Source of the DNA: Cytobacillus sp. S13-E01
GTDB taxonomy: Bacteria > Bacillota > Bacilli > Bacillales > Bacillaceae_L
Length of the DNA stretch: 49,539 bases
Direction of reading: 5' to 3'
NCBI RefSeq assembly: GCF_029193815.1
Contig: NZ_JARFVC010000031.1
Coordinates: 1 to 49,539 of the forward strand
The notes below the pieces were generated by a model. That model had not been told where the DNA came from and did not search any database. It was given only the letters and a program-made list of their open reading frames with translations. The translations under genes were made by a program, and so were the position numbers. This document shows, piece after piece, positions 1 to 7,848 of the stretch. Numbering within the stretch: the first letter of the stretch is position 1; each line of letters opens with the position of its first letter.

Positions 1-59
1 TATTGAAATTTGAAATACTGAGAAAAACAGAGAAAACAAGAGAAAAACCTTACTTTAAT

Positions 60-455
60 GAGGGAGTATAAAAATTTGTACCAAGTTTTAGTGTCAAGCT
101 CCGGGCGCCATCGACTCTATGGTATAAGCGTGTCAAGCTCCAGCGCCTAGAAACGAGGGGAAACTTCAACTCCTCCTGCAGAAGCAAAGAACGCTTCTTT
201 CGTCGGAGTCTCCGAAGCACACGATGTGCAAGTGTCGACAATGCCACAGGACGTGGCGTTCTTGTCGACCAGTTTTCTCGTTTCTACCAAGGCGCTTACG
301 CACTTCGAACAATCCGTTCGGAAGGTAAAGAACAACCTTCCAGCCGGCTCGTCTTATGCTTGTCGCCGATAGGCGCGCGCCCTGCGCTTTTCTTATGATT
401 CCCCCGCGGAGCGAAAAGGAGCGGTTCAAAGTTAAAAACAACAACCTTTTAGAAA
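60..455 (-). repeat. Dispersed GC-rich intergenic repeat, degenerate copy
   Basis: GC-rich non-coding block in an AT-rich setting. On the minus strand about 296-395 closely matches the 95-bp unit at 9727-9821 and 9889-9983, and 70-115 matches the flank of that unit around 9831-9874. Short frames across it are artefacts of the repeat. The element is of a type widespread between genes in Bacillaceae; its function is unknown. Confidence 0.75.
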
Positions 456-551
456 AGATCCTAAAAAAATGCTCTATGAATTTTTTCAACTTGTTTCATT
501 TGTCAAATTATTATTGAAAACAATTATTATTGTCATTATAATTGTTTATAT

Positions 552-566
552 TGAGAATTATTATCG
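552..566. promoter_or_regulatory. Possible second Fur half-operator
   Basis: TGAGAATTATTATCG matches the 7-1-7 Fur motif TGATAATNATTATCA with two differences. It lies about 150 bases before the siderophore operon and upstream of the better Fur box. It may be a secondary site or a chance AT-rich match. Confidence 0.35.
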
Positions 567-601
567 GTACGTATTCTAGTAATCTTATATCAAAAAACTA
601 A

Positions 602-630
602 TTGACATCCTTAAAAAAATACATTAAAGT
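602..630 (+). promoter_or_regulatory. Sigma-A-type promoter of the siderophore operon
   Basis: A perfect -35 TTGACA (602-607) is followed after 17 bases by TAAAGT (625-630), a weak -10. Transcription would start inside the Fur box that follows directly, which is the usual arrangement for iron repression. Confidence 0.6.
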
Positions 631-649
631 GATAATGAAAATCGTTATC
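631..649. promoter_or_regulatory. Fur box
   Basis: GATAATGAAAATCGTTATC matches 17 of 19 positions of the classical Fur consensus and sits immediately downstream of the promoter of the siderophore uptake operon. Repression by Fe-Fur when iron is plentiful is expected. Confidence 0.8.
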
Positions 650-717
650 AGTTTGATGTTAATGAAGTATACAATCGACTGATAGATAAAATAATTATAG
701 ATAGGTAGGGCTCAAAT

Positions 718-1794
718 ATGAAAAACACAAAATCATTTCTACTAGTGCTAACGTTAATGATTATTGCTACATTAACATTAGTAGGCTGTTCTAGCCTGTC
801 TTCAACAGATGAAGCAGAAAAAACAAAGTCAGCAACTACAACTGAAACAGAATCATCAACTGCAACTGCAACTGAAACAGATTCACAATATCCAATTACG
901 ATTAAACATGCTCTAGGTGATACTGTTATTGAAAGCAAACCTGAACGCGTTGCTACTATTTCATGGGCAAACCATGACGTTGTTCTTGCTCTTGATGTTG
1001 TGCCTGTTGGTTTCTCAGCTGCAAACTACGGTATTCTAGATGATAGCGGAATGTTACCTTGGACTGCCGATAAATTAAAAGAACTTGGTGAAGAAAACCC
1101 AAATATCTTTCAAGATACTGACGGTTTAGATTTTGAAGCAATAGCTGATGCTGATCCAGATGTAATTCTTGCAGCTTACTCAGGTATTACTCAAGAAGAA
1201 TATGACACATTAAGTGAAATCGCTCCAGTTATTGCATATCAAACTAGCCCATGGGTAGCTTCATGGCGTGAGCAAGTTTTATACAATTCAATGGGTATGG
1301 GTATGGAAGAAAAAGGTAAACAACTTATTGCAGATACAGAGAAATTAATTGAAGAGAAAGCAAGTGCACACTCTGAAATTAAAGGTAAAAAAGCTGCATT
1401 CGTAAGTCTTAACGCTGCTGATTTATCTAAGTTCTACATCTATTCACCAACAGATCCACGTGGTGCATTCCTTACTGAGTTAGGGATGGAATACCCTGAA
1501 AGTATTACAAGTCAAATTACTGATGGTAGTTTCTATATTGAAGTAAGTGCTGAAAATGCAGATATGCTTAATGATGTTGATATTTTCGTATCATATGGTA
1601 ATGATGATACACTTGCAGCTCTACAAGCTGATCCAATCCTTGGCAAAATTCCAGCGGTAGAGAGAGGTTCAGTTGTGATTATTGGAGATAATACTCCACT
1701 TGCAGCAGCAGGAAATCCAAACCCACTTTCAATTGCATACTCAATTGACGAATACTTAACTCTACTCTCAGAAGCTGTAAGCAAAGTTAAATAA
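718..1794 (+). CDS. Iron-siderophore ABC transporter substrate-binding lipoprotein
   Basis: Binds a ferric siderophore outside the cell and delivers it to the two permeases encoded next. The 358-aa protein has a lipoprotein signal peptide with lipobox LVGC (Cys24), then a threonine/serine/glutamate-rich linker (about 28-55) and a FecB/BtuF-type periplasmic-binding fold starting near ITIKHALGDTVIE, with the typical KPERVATISW strand. Length is normal for the family. It is first gene of a four-gene operon behind a Fur box. The stop codon is followed at once by the start of the permease gene, so translation is probably coupled. Which siderophore is bound cannot be read from the sequence; catecholate and hydroxamate types are both possible. 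Confidence 0.92.
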   Translation: MKNTKSFLLVLTLMIIATLTLVGCSSLSSTDEAEKTKSATTTETESSTATATETDSQYPITIKHALGDTVIESKPERVATISWANHDVVLALDVVPVGFSAANYGILDDSGMLPWTADKLKELGEENPNIFQDTDGLDFEAIADADPDVILAAYSGITQEEYDTLSEIAPVIAYQTSPWVASWREQVLYNSMGMGMEEKGKQLIADTEKLIEEKASAHSEIKGKKAAFVSLNAADLSKFYIYSPTDPRGAFLTELGMEYPESITSQITDGSFYIEVSAENADMLNDVDIFVSYGNDDTLAALQADPILGKIPAVERGSVVIIGDNTPLAAAGNPNPLSIAYSIDEYLTLLSEAVSKVK

Positions 1795-2829
1795 ATGAAT
1801 ACTACATCCGTTACAGAGAATAAGCAGTTACTTATACCGAAAAACTTCATAAAAATATTCATACTTTCTATTGTCTTACTTGGTATAAGTATATTGGCTT
1901 CTCTTGCTTTTGGGTCTCGTACAGTTGGATGGAATGAACTAATGAATGGTTTATTCCATCCTGAAGTACAGTCCCATGGAGCAAATGTTGTTCGCCAAAG
2001 GATTCCTAGAACTGTATTTAGTATTATGTGTGGTATAGCATTAGGAGTTTCTGGGGCTCTAATGCAATCAGTCACTCGCAATCCTATTGCAGACCCTAGC
2101 ATATTAGGAGTTAACACAGGGGCTGCACTATTCGTCGTCTATGGAATTTCCTTTTTAAATATTGGTACTGCAAGTCAATACATTTGGTTTGCATTAGCAG
2201 GAGCGACCATAACAGCCATTTTTGTTTACGGAATTGGTTCGATGGGGAGTGGTGGTGCCACGCCCCTCAAACTCGTTTTAGCGGGTGCTGCTACAAGTGC
2301 TGCGTTATCCTCTCTCGTAATGGCCATCATGATTCCCCGCTCAAATGTTATGGATCAATTTAGATTTTGGCAGGTAGGTAGTGTTGGAGCAGGAAACTGG
2401 GAGTCTATCACGATTTTTATTCCTTTTCTTACGGTTGGAATACTAATTGCCCTGTTCTCTGCTCCAGCTCTAAATGCAATAGCATTAGGTGATGAATTAG
2501 CTACAGGATTAGGTGTACGTACAGGCACACTAAGACTTTTTGCTGCATTGGGAGGAGTGCTGTTATCCGGTGTAGCAACAGCTCTCGCAGGTCCTATTGG
2601 CTTTATAGGTTTAATAGCAACACACATGGTTCGACTCATTATTGGTCCTGATATACGATACATTATCCCGATGTCAGCGATATCAGGTGCAATTATATTA
2701 ACTATATCAGATGTATTTGGTCGGGTTTTAGGAAGTCCTGGTGAGCTTGAAGTTGGTGTTGTTACAGCATTTATTGGAGCTCCTATCTTAATCTTAATAA
2801 CTATGAAAGCGAAAATGCGTGCGTTATGA
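1795..2829 (+). CDS. FecCD-family siderophore ABC permease, subunit 1
   Basis: Integral membrane subunit of an iron-siderophore importer. The 344-aa protein is strongly hydrophobic with about nine to ten predicted membrane segments and the FecCD hallmarks RIPRTVFSIMCGIALGVSGALMQ and RNPIADPSILGVN near residues 70-105. The coupling region GPIGFIGLIATHMVR lies near 270. Length is usual for FecCD proteins. It starts directly after the stop of the binding-protein gene, with no intergenic space, and its last bases overlap the start of the second permease. The two permeases should form a heterodimer. Confidence 0.93.
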   Translation: MNTTSVTENKQLLIPKNFIKIFILSIVLLGISILASLAFGSRTVGWNELMNGLFHPEVQSHGANVVRQRIPRTVFSIMCGIALGVSGALMQSVTRNPIADPSILGVNTGAALFVVYGISFLNIGTASQYIWFALAGATITAIFVYGIGSMGSGGATPLKLVLAGAATSAALSSLVMAIMIPRSNVMDQFRFWQVGSVGAGNWESITIFIPFLTVGILIALFSAPALNAIALGDELATGLGVRTGTLRLFAALGGVLLSGVATALAGPIGFIGLIATHMVRLIIGPDIRYIIPMSAISGAIILTISDVFGRVLGSPGELEVGVVTAFIGAPILILITMKAKMRAL

Positions 2830-3857
2830 TGAATAAATCAATGAATCTTATTATAGTAGGCATAACAAAGAGACGTCGTCGATATAAACTTGTGACTTCC
2901 TTACTTGCAATCATTTCATTTGCACTTTGCGTCACGATGCTTATGCTAGGGAACACGATCTATCCCGTTCAAGATGTAATACGTGTTCTACTTGGTGAAG
3001 ACGTAAAAGGGGCATCATTTGCAGTGGGTACAATACGTTTTCCGAGAATGATGGCAGGTGTTTTTGCAGGATTTGCTTTCGGAGTTGTTGGTCATGTTTT
3101 TCAGACAATGTTACGCAATCCTTTAGCAAATCCAAATGTCATCGGAATAACAGCTGGTTCAAGTGCAGCCGCTGTCTTTTGTATCATTGTTCTTCAAGCA
3201 AGTAACATGGTTGTTTCTATTGCTTCTGTTGTGGGTGGGCTTGCAACAGTATTAGTTATCTTTCTATTATCAAAAGGAACCTCATTTTCTATTGGTAGAT
3301 TAATATTAATAGGCATTGGAATTCAAGCCATGCTAAACGCTATCATTTCCTATTTATTACTTATTGGTCAACAACACGATGTTCCTACCGCAATGAGGTG
3401 GCTTAGTGGTAGTCTAAATGGTTCTAAAATGGAGAATATTTATCCTCTTATCATTACCGTTCTCATCTTTACACCAATTATCATCGCACTTGGAAAACGA
3501 TTAGATATGTTGGAACTTGGAGAGCAAGCCGCAACAACGCTCGGAGTCAATACTGATAAGACAAGACTTATACTTATTATCAGTTCTGTACTTATCATTG
3601 CGTTAGCTACCGCTACAACAGGACCAATCGCATTTGTCGCATTCCTTTCCGGACCAATCGCAAAAAGACTAGTTGGTGTTGGATTTTCGACCATCATTCC
3701 AGCAGGTCTTGTTGGGATCATTTTAGTTTTAGCATCAGATCTTATTGGACAATTCGCTTTCGTGGCTAGATACCCTGTTGGTGTAATTACAGGCATCCTT
3801 GGTGCGCCTTACTTGATCTACTTGCTAATCCGAATGAATCGAAAGGGTGATTTATAA
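2826..3857 (+). CDS. FecCD-family siderophore ABC permease, subunit 2
   Basis: Second membrane subunit of the siderophore importer, 343 aa, paralogous to the preceding gene. Family motifs include RFPRMMAGVFAGFAFGVVG and LRNPLANPNVIG (about residues 65-105) and the coupling segment GPIAFVAFLSGPIAKRL near 265. The start codon overlaps the previous stop (ATGATG/TGA), and the gene ends by overlapping the ATPase start, so the four genes are translationally linked. It probably pairs with the product of the preceding gene in one transporter. Confidence 0.93.
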   Translation: MMNKSMNLIIVGITKRRRRYKLVTSLLAIISFALCVTMLMLGNTIYPVQDVIRVLLGEDVKGASFAVGTIRFPRMMAGVFAGFAFGVVGHVFQTMLRNPLANPNVIGITAGSSAAAVFCIIVLQASNMVVSIASVVGGLATVLVIFLLSKGTSFSIGRLILIGIGIQAMLNAIISYLLLIGQQHDVPTAMRWLSGSLNGSKMENIYPLIITVLIFTPIIIALGKRLDMLELGEQAATTLGVNTDKTRLILIISSVLIIALATATTGPIAFVAFLSGPIAKRLVGVGFSTIIPAGLVGIILVLASDLIGQFAFVARYPVGVITGILGAPYLIYLLIRMNRKGDL

Positions 3858-4678
3858 TGAAACCAACACATACTTTTCAATCTGAAGGTATCACAGCAGG
3901 ATATAATAATCGAACAATTCTACATGATGTGAGTGTTTCAATTCCAAGTAATAAAATAAGCATTATTATTGGAGCTAATGGTTGTGGTAAATCCACACTA
4001 CTTAAAACGATGGCTAGGCTTATCAAACAGACTGCTGGTCAAGTTACCTTGGACGGAAAATCTATCCTTAAAATTCCACCAAAACAGTTGGCTCGTTTGT
4101 TGGGGCTTTTGCCTCAATCACCCATTGTGCCTGAGGGAATAACGGTTGCTGATTTAGTTGGGCGGGGAAGATTTCCACATCAAACATTTCTAAAAGGTTG
4201 GACTAAAAAGGATTATGAAGCTGTTGCTGAGGCAATGGACATGATGAATATCACTGAATTTGCCGATCAAAACATAGATGAGCTTTCAGGTGGTCAAAGA
4301 CAGCGTGTATGGATTGCGATGGCTCTGGCACAACAAACAGACATATTGTTTCTTGATGAACCGACAACTTATTTAGATATTACCTATCAAGTTGAAATTC
4401 TTGACCTGCTGACAGATCTTAACCGAAAACACGGAACAACGATTGTCATGGTTCTTCATGATATCAACTTATCTGCACGTTATGCAGACCATATTTTTGC
4501 TCTTCATGAAGGAAAGCTGGTCGCAGAGGGTGAACCATCAAAGATTATTACAAGCAAATTGATTGAAGACATTTTTGGTCTCAATTGCACTGTAATAAAA
4601 GATCCAGTTTCAGGTTCTCCTACTGTGATACCAATTGGACGATATCATAATAATATGAGAATGTACTCTTTAAAATAA
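3857..4678 (+). CDS. FecE/FhuC-type siderophore ABC transporter ATPase
   Basis: Cytoplasmic ATP-hydrolysing subunit of the siderophore importer. The 273-aa protein has Walker A GANGCGKST (39-47), a Q-loop in GLLPQSP (about 84-90), the ABC signature LSGGQRQR (144-151), Walker B ILFLDEP (164-170) and the H-loop VLHDIN. All key residues are present. The C-terminal 20 or so residues are typical of iron-siderophore ATPases. The start overlaps the stop of the upstream permease by one base. An intrinsic terminator follows 45 bases after the stop, which closes the operon. Confidence 0.94.
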   Translation: MKPTHTFQSEGITAGYNNRTILHDVSVSIPSNKISIIIGANGCGKSTLLKTMARLIKQTAGQVTLDGKSILKIPPKQLARLLGLLPQSPIVPEGITVADLVGRGRFPHQTFLKGWTKKDYEAVAEAMDMMNITEFADQNIDELSGGQRQRVWIAMALAQQTDILFLDEPTTYLDITYQVEILDLLTDLNRKHGTTIVMVLHDINLSARYADHIFALHEGKLVAEGEPSKIITSKLIEDIFGLNCTVIKDPVSGSPTVIPIGRYHNNMRMYSLK

Positions 4679-4723
4679 AGACAGAACCCCCTGCGAAGCA
4701 ATCTTCCCCATGGGGCGTGGACA

Positions 4724-4751
4724 AATCCCTTCTCGATGAGGAGGGTTTTTT
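4724..4751 (+). terminator. Intrinsic terminator of the siderophore operon
   Basis: CCCTTCTC (4727-4734) pairs with GAGGAGGG (4738-4745) around a three-base loop and is followed by six T residues. It lies just after the ATPase gene. Confidence 0.75.
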
Positions 4752-4759
4752 ATAAGTAA

Positions 4760-5370
4760 GTGAGGTTTGTAGCCAAATGCCTCTCCTTAAGTTGGGGAGG
4801 CTAGATTATAATAAGTTTTCCTAACGGAAACATGGTATTGTCAAAATATAGAGAAAATAGATTGACAATTTTAATAATTCTATTAAACTAAGAATAGCTT
4901 TATCCTCAAATTCTTCCTTAATTATTCTATATTAGCTACCCTGCAAGTCTTTATTTGCCTTTTAATTTCTCCAATTTAATGCACATTCAACTTCTTTTTT
5001 TATCTCACATTACCACTCATTAATTTTAAAAATCTTTCCGAAGTTCAATTGAATATACGATGAAGATGATTCATTCGTGGCATCGAATATGTTTGCAGAT
5101 TAAATGCCGATGTTGTGGATCTTTCTTATGAAAACGGAGTACATACCAACTTTATGCCAACCGACCAGAAAATTTTCAATTATCATTGAAGAGTATCAGG
5201 AAAAGCTGTGCCTGAATAGGACTTTATTGTTCCGATTCACTGAAGATAACATCAAAATTTGATAATAGAAATTATTGAGAAAGAAGTCATTTAGGCTAAT
5301 TGCAGTTTTCCCACTAAGTTTGTTTAAATGATTATTTGGTAATAGTATATTAAGGGTCCTGTAAAAGACA
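4760..5370. other. Long intergenic stretch with a small hairpin and a possible decayed reading frame
   Basis: No convincing gene. An 8-bp hairpin GCCTCTCC/GGGGAGGC lies at 4779-4801 without a T tract. Around 5068-5180 a plus-strand frame reads protein-like (for example VDLSYENGVHTNFMPTDQK) but soon hits stops, so it may be a gene remnant. The family was not recognised. Confidence 0.3.
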
Positions 5371-5397
5371 TGTCCATTGGTTAGGAGGAGAGATACT

Positions 5398-6087
5398 ATG
5401 GGATTTGAAGAAGAATACCAGACCTTTTTAAATGCTCACTTGCAGGCAAGAACCGGCGAACGGTTGCGGCGCTTACAGGAAGGTCATAAACATGCTGAAA
5501 TGTTGTTTTTGAAGCAAGTTTGGTGGCCCTTATTTCACCATTTTCGGTATCTGCATCCAGAATATGAGGTCAATGATTTCAAGGATGGCAAAAGGTACTT
5601 GGACTTTGCTTATATTCGTCCCACCATCCAGATTAGCCTTGAGATTGACGGGTACGGCCCTCACTTACAGAAAATAAGCAGATGGCAATTCTCCGACAGC
5701 CTGGAACGTCAAAACCAGTTGGTGATTGACGGATGGACCGTAATCCGCTTTTCATATGACCAAGTTAAAGAGAAGCCTCGTCGATGCCAACAAATTATTC
5801 AGCAAGTGAATGGCCGATGGCTGGGGGATGATCTGGATCAGACCACTCTGTCCTTAGTCGAAAAGGAAGTACTTCGGCTAGCGATCCGAAGCGGAGAAGC
5901 CATATCCCCTATAGAAGTCGAGAAGTATTTGAAGCTAAGTGGCAAGACGGTTAGAAAAGTACTTTCTCAACTAGTCGATAAAAAGATGTTGATTCCCGCA
6001 TCTGGGACAGTAAGAGTTCGCTCTTATCGGTTAGGGGATCAGATTAGGCACTTTGATCTGATAAATAGAGGGAAAAATTACCCTTAA
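5398..6087 (+). CDS. Orphan protein with endonuclease-like (Vsr/DUF559-type) N-terminus and winged-helix-like C-terminus
   Basis: Unassigned protein of 229 aa. I chose ATG 5398 because an AGGAGGAG ribosome binding site lies 8-9 bases before it; a longer frame from TTG 5377 would cover that site. The N-terminal half (about 50-140) contains YLDFAYIRPTIQISLEIDGYG and later WTVIRFSYDQVKEKPRRC, which resembles the PD-(D/E)XK core of very-short-patch-repair and DUF559-like nucleases (D...E-x-D). The C-terminal part (about 155-215) with SPIEVEKYLKLSGKTVRKVL looks like a winged helix. Base composition is richer in GC than the flanking sequence. It stands alone between long intergenic regions. DNA cleavage is inferred, not shown. 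Confidence 0.7.
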   Translation: MGFEEEYQTFLNAHLQARTGERLRRLQEGHKHAEMLFLKQVWWPLFHHFRYLHPEYEVNDFKDGKRYLDFAYIRPTIQISLEIDGYGPHLQKISRWQFSDSLERQNQLVIDGWTVIRFSYDQVKEKPRRCQQIIQQVNGRWLGDDLDQTTLSLVEKEVLRLAIRSGEAISPIEVEKYLKLSGKTVRKVLSQLVDKKMLIPASGTVRVRSYRLGDQIRHFDLINRGKNYP

Positions 6088-6120
6088 TTAGCAAATGGCA
6101 CTGAAAATAGCATAATATAG

Positions 6121-6312
6121 AGGGAGAGATTCCGCTTATTTGACTCGAAAAATGTGAAAATAGGTAATTTTTCTTTGTATAGGCGGAAAAACTCCCCCTA
6201 TTTACCCCAAAACGAGTTCTAATCTGCATTTAACGGAAAAATCTCCGCTTATTTACCCCTAAACGAGCATTATTCTCCATCTAACCGGAAAATCTCCGCT
6301 TATTTTTACTAT
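6121..6312. repeat. Imperfect tandem repeat, about 52-bp unit, roughly 3.5 copies
   Basis: Units with the core CGGAAAAATCTCCGCTTATT recur near 6121-6150 (partial), 6182-6212, 6234-6262 and 6285-6307, separated by variants of ACCCCTAAACGAG and a TCTxCAT stretch. It is non-coding. Similar units are often seen between genes in Bacillaceae. Function is unknown. Confidence 0.6.
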
Positions 6313-6430
6313 CGCTAGTTATTCAATTAAGGACAAGACTTCTTATTTAAAGGAAGTGAGATGAAAATGGGTTTTATAAAAAAGGATGCATTGGTGTAGC
6401 AATTTTTGTCATTCCAAAAAACTCCAATAG

Positions 6431-6458
6431 AACCTTATTTGGATACATTACGGTGAAC
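6431..6458 (+). repeat. 28-bp direct repeat, copy 1
   Basis: A 28-base sequence starting AACCTTATTTGGATACAT and ending CGGTGAAC, found again with one mismatch at 7611-7638. The two copies bracket the protease-gene pair. Confidence 0.7.
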
Positions 6459-6734
6459 TGCACCATAACAAAATGAGGTTTTTTAAAGCATAAAAAATAA
6501 CAAGCCAAAATACCAAGTCGTGTACTAATTAGGTTTTTTATCATCTCCAATATTATCATAGTTAGTACAATAAGTATGAAATTTCAAAATTATATAATTT
6601 GTGCAGTTCTTGTTAAAGTACCCTACATCTTCACTACCATAATAAGGCATTCGCTTATGTCGAATTCATTCTTTTTATTTAGGCTGTTTTCGCATACTTT
6701 GTTATTATTAAATAGTTTTTCGTGAGTAATTAGT

Positions 6735-6895
6735 TCGTTCCATTTCGCTTCAGACACTTGCTTTTTCGCGGGGAGGAAAGCGAGCCTCCTCGGCTTCGGC
6801 TGTGGGGTCTCGACCTTTCCTCTATTTCCCTCAGGATTCAAGTGTCTTCCGCTCCATTTCACTAAAGTCAAAAGCAACAATCTTTAAGAAAACAG
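6735..6895 (+). repeat. Dispersed GC-rich intergenic repeat (second family), copy 1
   Basis: The block contains GAGCCTCCTCGGC, GGGGTCTCGACCTTTCCTC and GTCTTCCGCTCCATT, and ends near a GCAACAATCTTT tail. A related copy occurs at 19677-19825 and a shortened one at 28085-28165. The minus-strand frame across it (6623-6880) is a product of the repeat, not a gene. Confidence 0.7.
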
Positions 6896-6947
6896 TCTAT
6901 ATTTAAAAGTGATATACTATTGATAATAGAATTAGGAGGTGTTACAG

Positions 6948-7211
6948 GTGAAATGGGAACAAATTCGTGAACAATACCCTGAGCAATGGGTACTAGTCGA
7001 AGCTATTTCCGCCTACTCAAAAAATTCAATACGTTATTTTAATGAGTTATCAGTCATTTTTTACTTCCCCGATTCAACTCAAGCATGGAAGGAATATAAA
7101 AAACTACATTTAGCTGAGCCTACCCGTGAATACTACATTTTTCATACTGATCACAAAACAATTGAGGTGAAAGAGCAAAAATTTATTGGAGTAAGGAGAC
7201 GACTTCAATGA
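6948..7211 (+). CDS. Small conserved-looking protein paired with a retropepsin-like protease
   Basis: Unrecognised 87-aa acidic/basic soluble protein (KWEQIREQYPEQWVLVEAI...). GTG 6948 is preferred because AGGAGG (6934-6939) lies 8 bases upstream; an in-frame GTG at 6939 would overlap that site. There is no signal peptide or membrane segment. Its TGA overlaps the ATG of the protease gene in an ATGA junction, so the two are co-translated and probably work together. The protein could be a substrate, chaperone or regulator of the protease; the sequence does not decide. Confidence 0.75.
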   Translation: MKWEQIREQYPEQWVLVEAISAYSKNSIRYFNELSVIFYFPDSTQAWKEYKKLHLAEPTREYYIFHTDHKTIEVKEQKFIGVRRRLQ

Positions 7212-7588
7212 AGATTGAAATGTGTGATGGGCTACCTCTAGTCTCCGTTTTTCTCTCTTATAATGGAAAGACAATGCAATTAAATGATGTTCTTTTGGAT
7301 ACTGGATGTTTCACAACTATCTTCGATACCGATGAAGTAGAGGAAATTGGACTTATTATTGATCGTACTAATGGCAGACCAAGAAGAATGTATGGTGTTG
7401 GTGGGGAAAGCGAACTCTGCTATGAACAAATTGTATCTGATATAAAAATCAATAGCCATTTGTTCGACTCCTTTCAATTACAGCTAGGAATCACTAAAGA
7501 AACCTATGGATTTAACGGCATTCTTGGAATAGATTTTATGATTGGATCTGGTGCGTTAATAGATTTAAGGGAAATGTTAGTGAAATGA
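7208..7588 (+). CDS. Retropepsin-like aspartic protease
   Basis: Single-domain aspartic protease-like protein of 126 aa, the size of a retroviral-type protease monomer. The catalytic motif is VLLDTGCFTTIFD (Asp31-Thr-Gly) and the second conserved glycine-rich strand is GILGIDFM near residue 108. A monomer of this kind must dimerise to form an active site. There is no signal peptide, so it should act in the cytoplasm. It overlaps the preceding small gene by 4 bases (ATGA). Substrate is unknown. Assignment to the fold is good; activity is inferred from the intact DTG. Confidence 0.8.
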   Translation: MKIEMCDGLPLVSVFLSYNGKTMQLNDVLLDTGCFTTIFDTDEVEEIGLIIDRTNGRPRRMYGVGGESELCYEQIVSDIKINSHLFDSFQLQLGITKETYGFNGILGIDFMIGSGALIDLREMLVK

Positions 7589-7610
7589 ATATTTATATCA
7601 GCAAAAATAA

Positions 7611-7638
7611 AACCTTATTTGGATACATCACGGTGAAC
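7611..7638 (+). repeat. 28-bp direct repeat, copy 2
   Basis: Matches 6431-6458 with a single T/C difference and starts 22 bases after the stop of the protease gene. Confidence 0.7.
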
Positions 7639-7803
7639 CTTATCAGACATAATGCTAAAGCAGAGAGCTAAGGAACTCTGCATAATAAAGTGTTAATAAG
7701 GTTAATTAAAATTGAAGGAGACGGTGCATGTTATTTAGACGGCCACCTTTTGATATTCTTAAACTTGTACTTCACTCATCAAATCCCCTCGTCCCGGTCC
7801 ATC

Positions 7804-7845
7804 AAAAAAAGCGATTTACCTTCGTACAAAAGGCAAATCGCTTTT
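7804..7845 (-). terminator. Terminator of glpD, probably bidirectional
   Basis: AAAAAAAGCGATTT pairs with AAATCGCTTTT around a 17-base loop. Read on the minus strand it ends in a run of T just after the glpD stop codon. Confidence 0.8.
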
Positions 7846-7848
7846 CTA

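Noticed and set aside
166-489. Minus-strand frames at the left end
   Set aside because: They run through a GC-rich dispersed repeat that is present elsewhere in non-coding DNA.
1533-2117. 194-aa minus-strand frame
   Set aside because: It lies wholly opposite the siderophore binding-protein and permease genes, which have clear families and codon use; antisense shadow.
6121-6312. Possible CRISPR array
   Set aside because: Units are imperfect and spacers are not unique or of constant length; no cas genes are nearby. It is a degenerate tandem repeat.
6623-6880. 85-aa minus-strand frame
   Set aside because: Falls in the second dispersed repeat family; no ribosome binding site or family resemblance.
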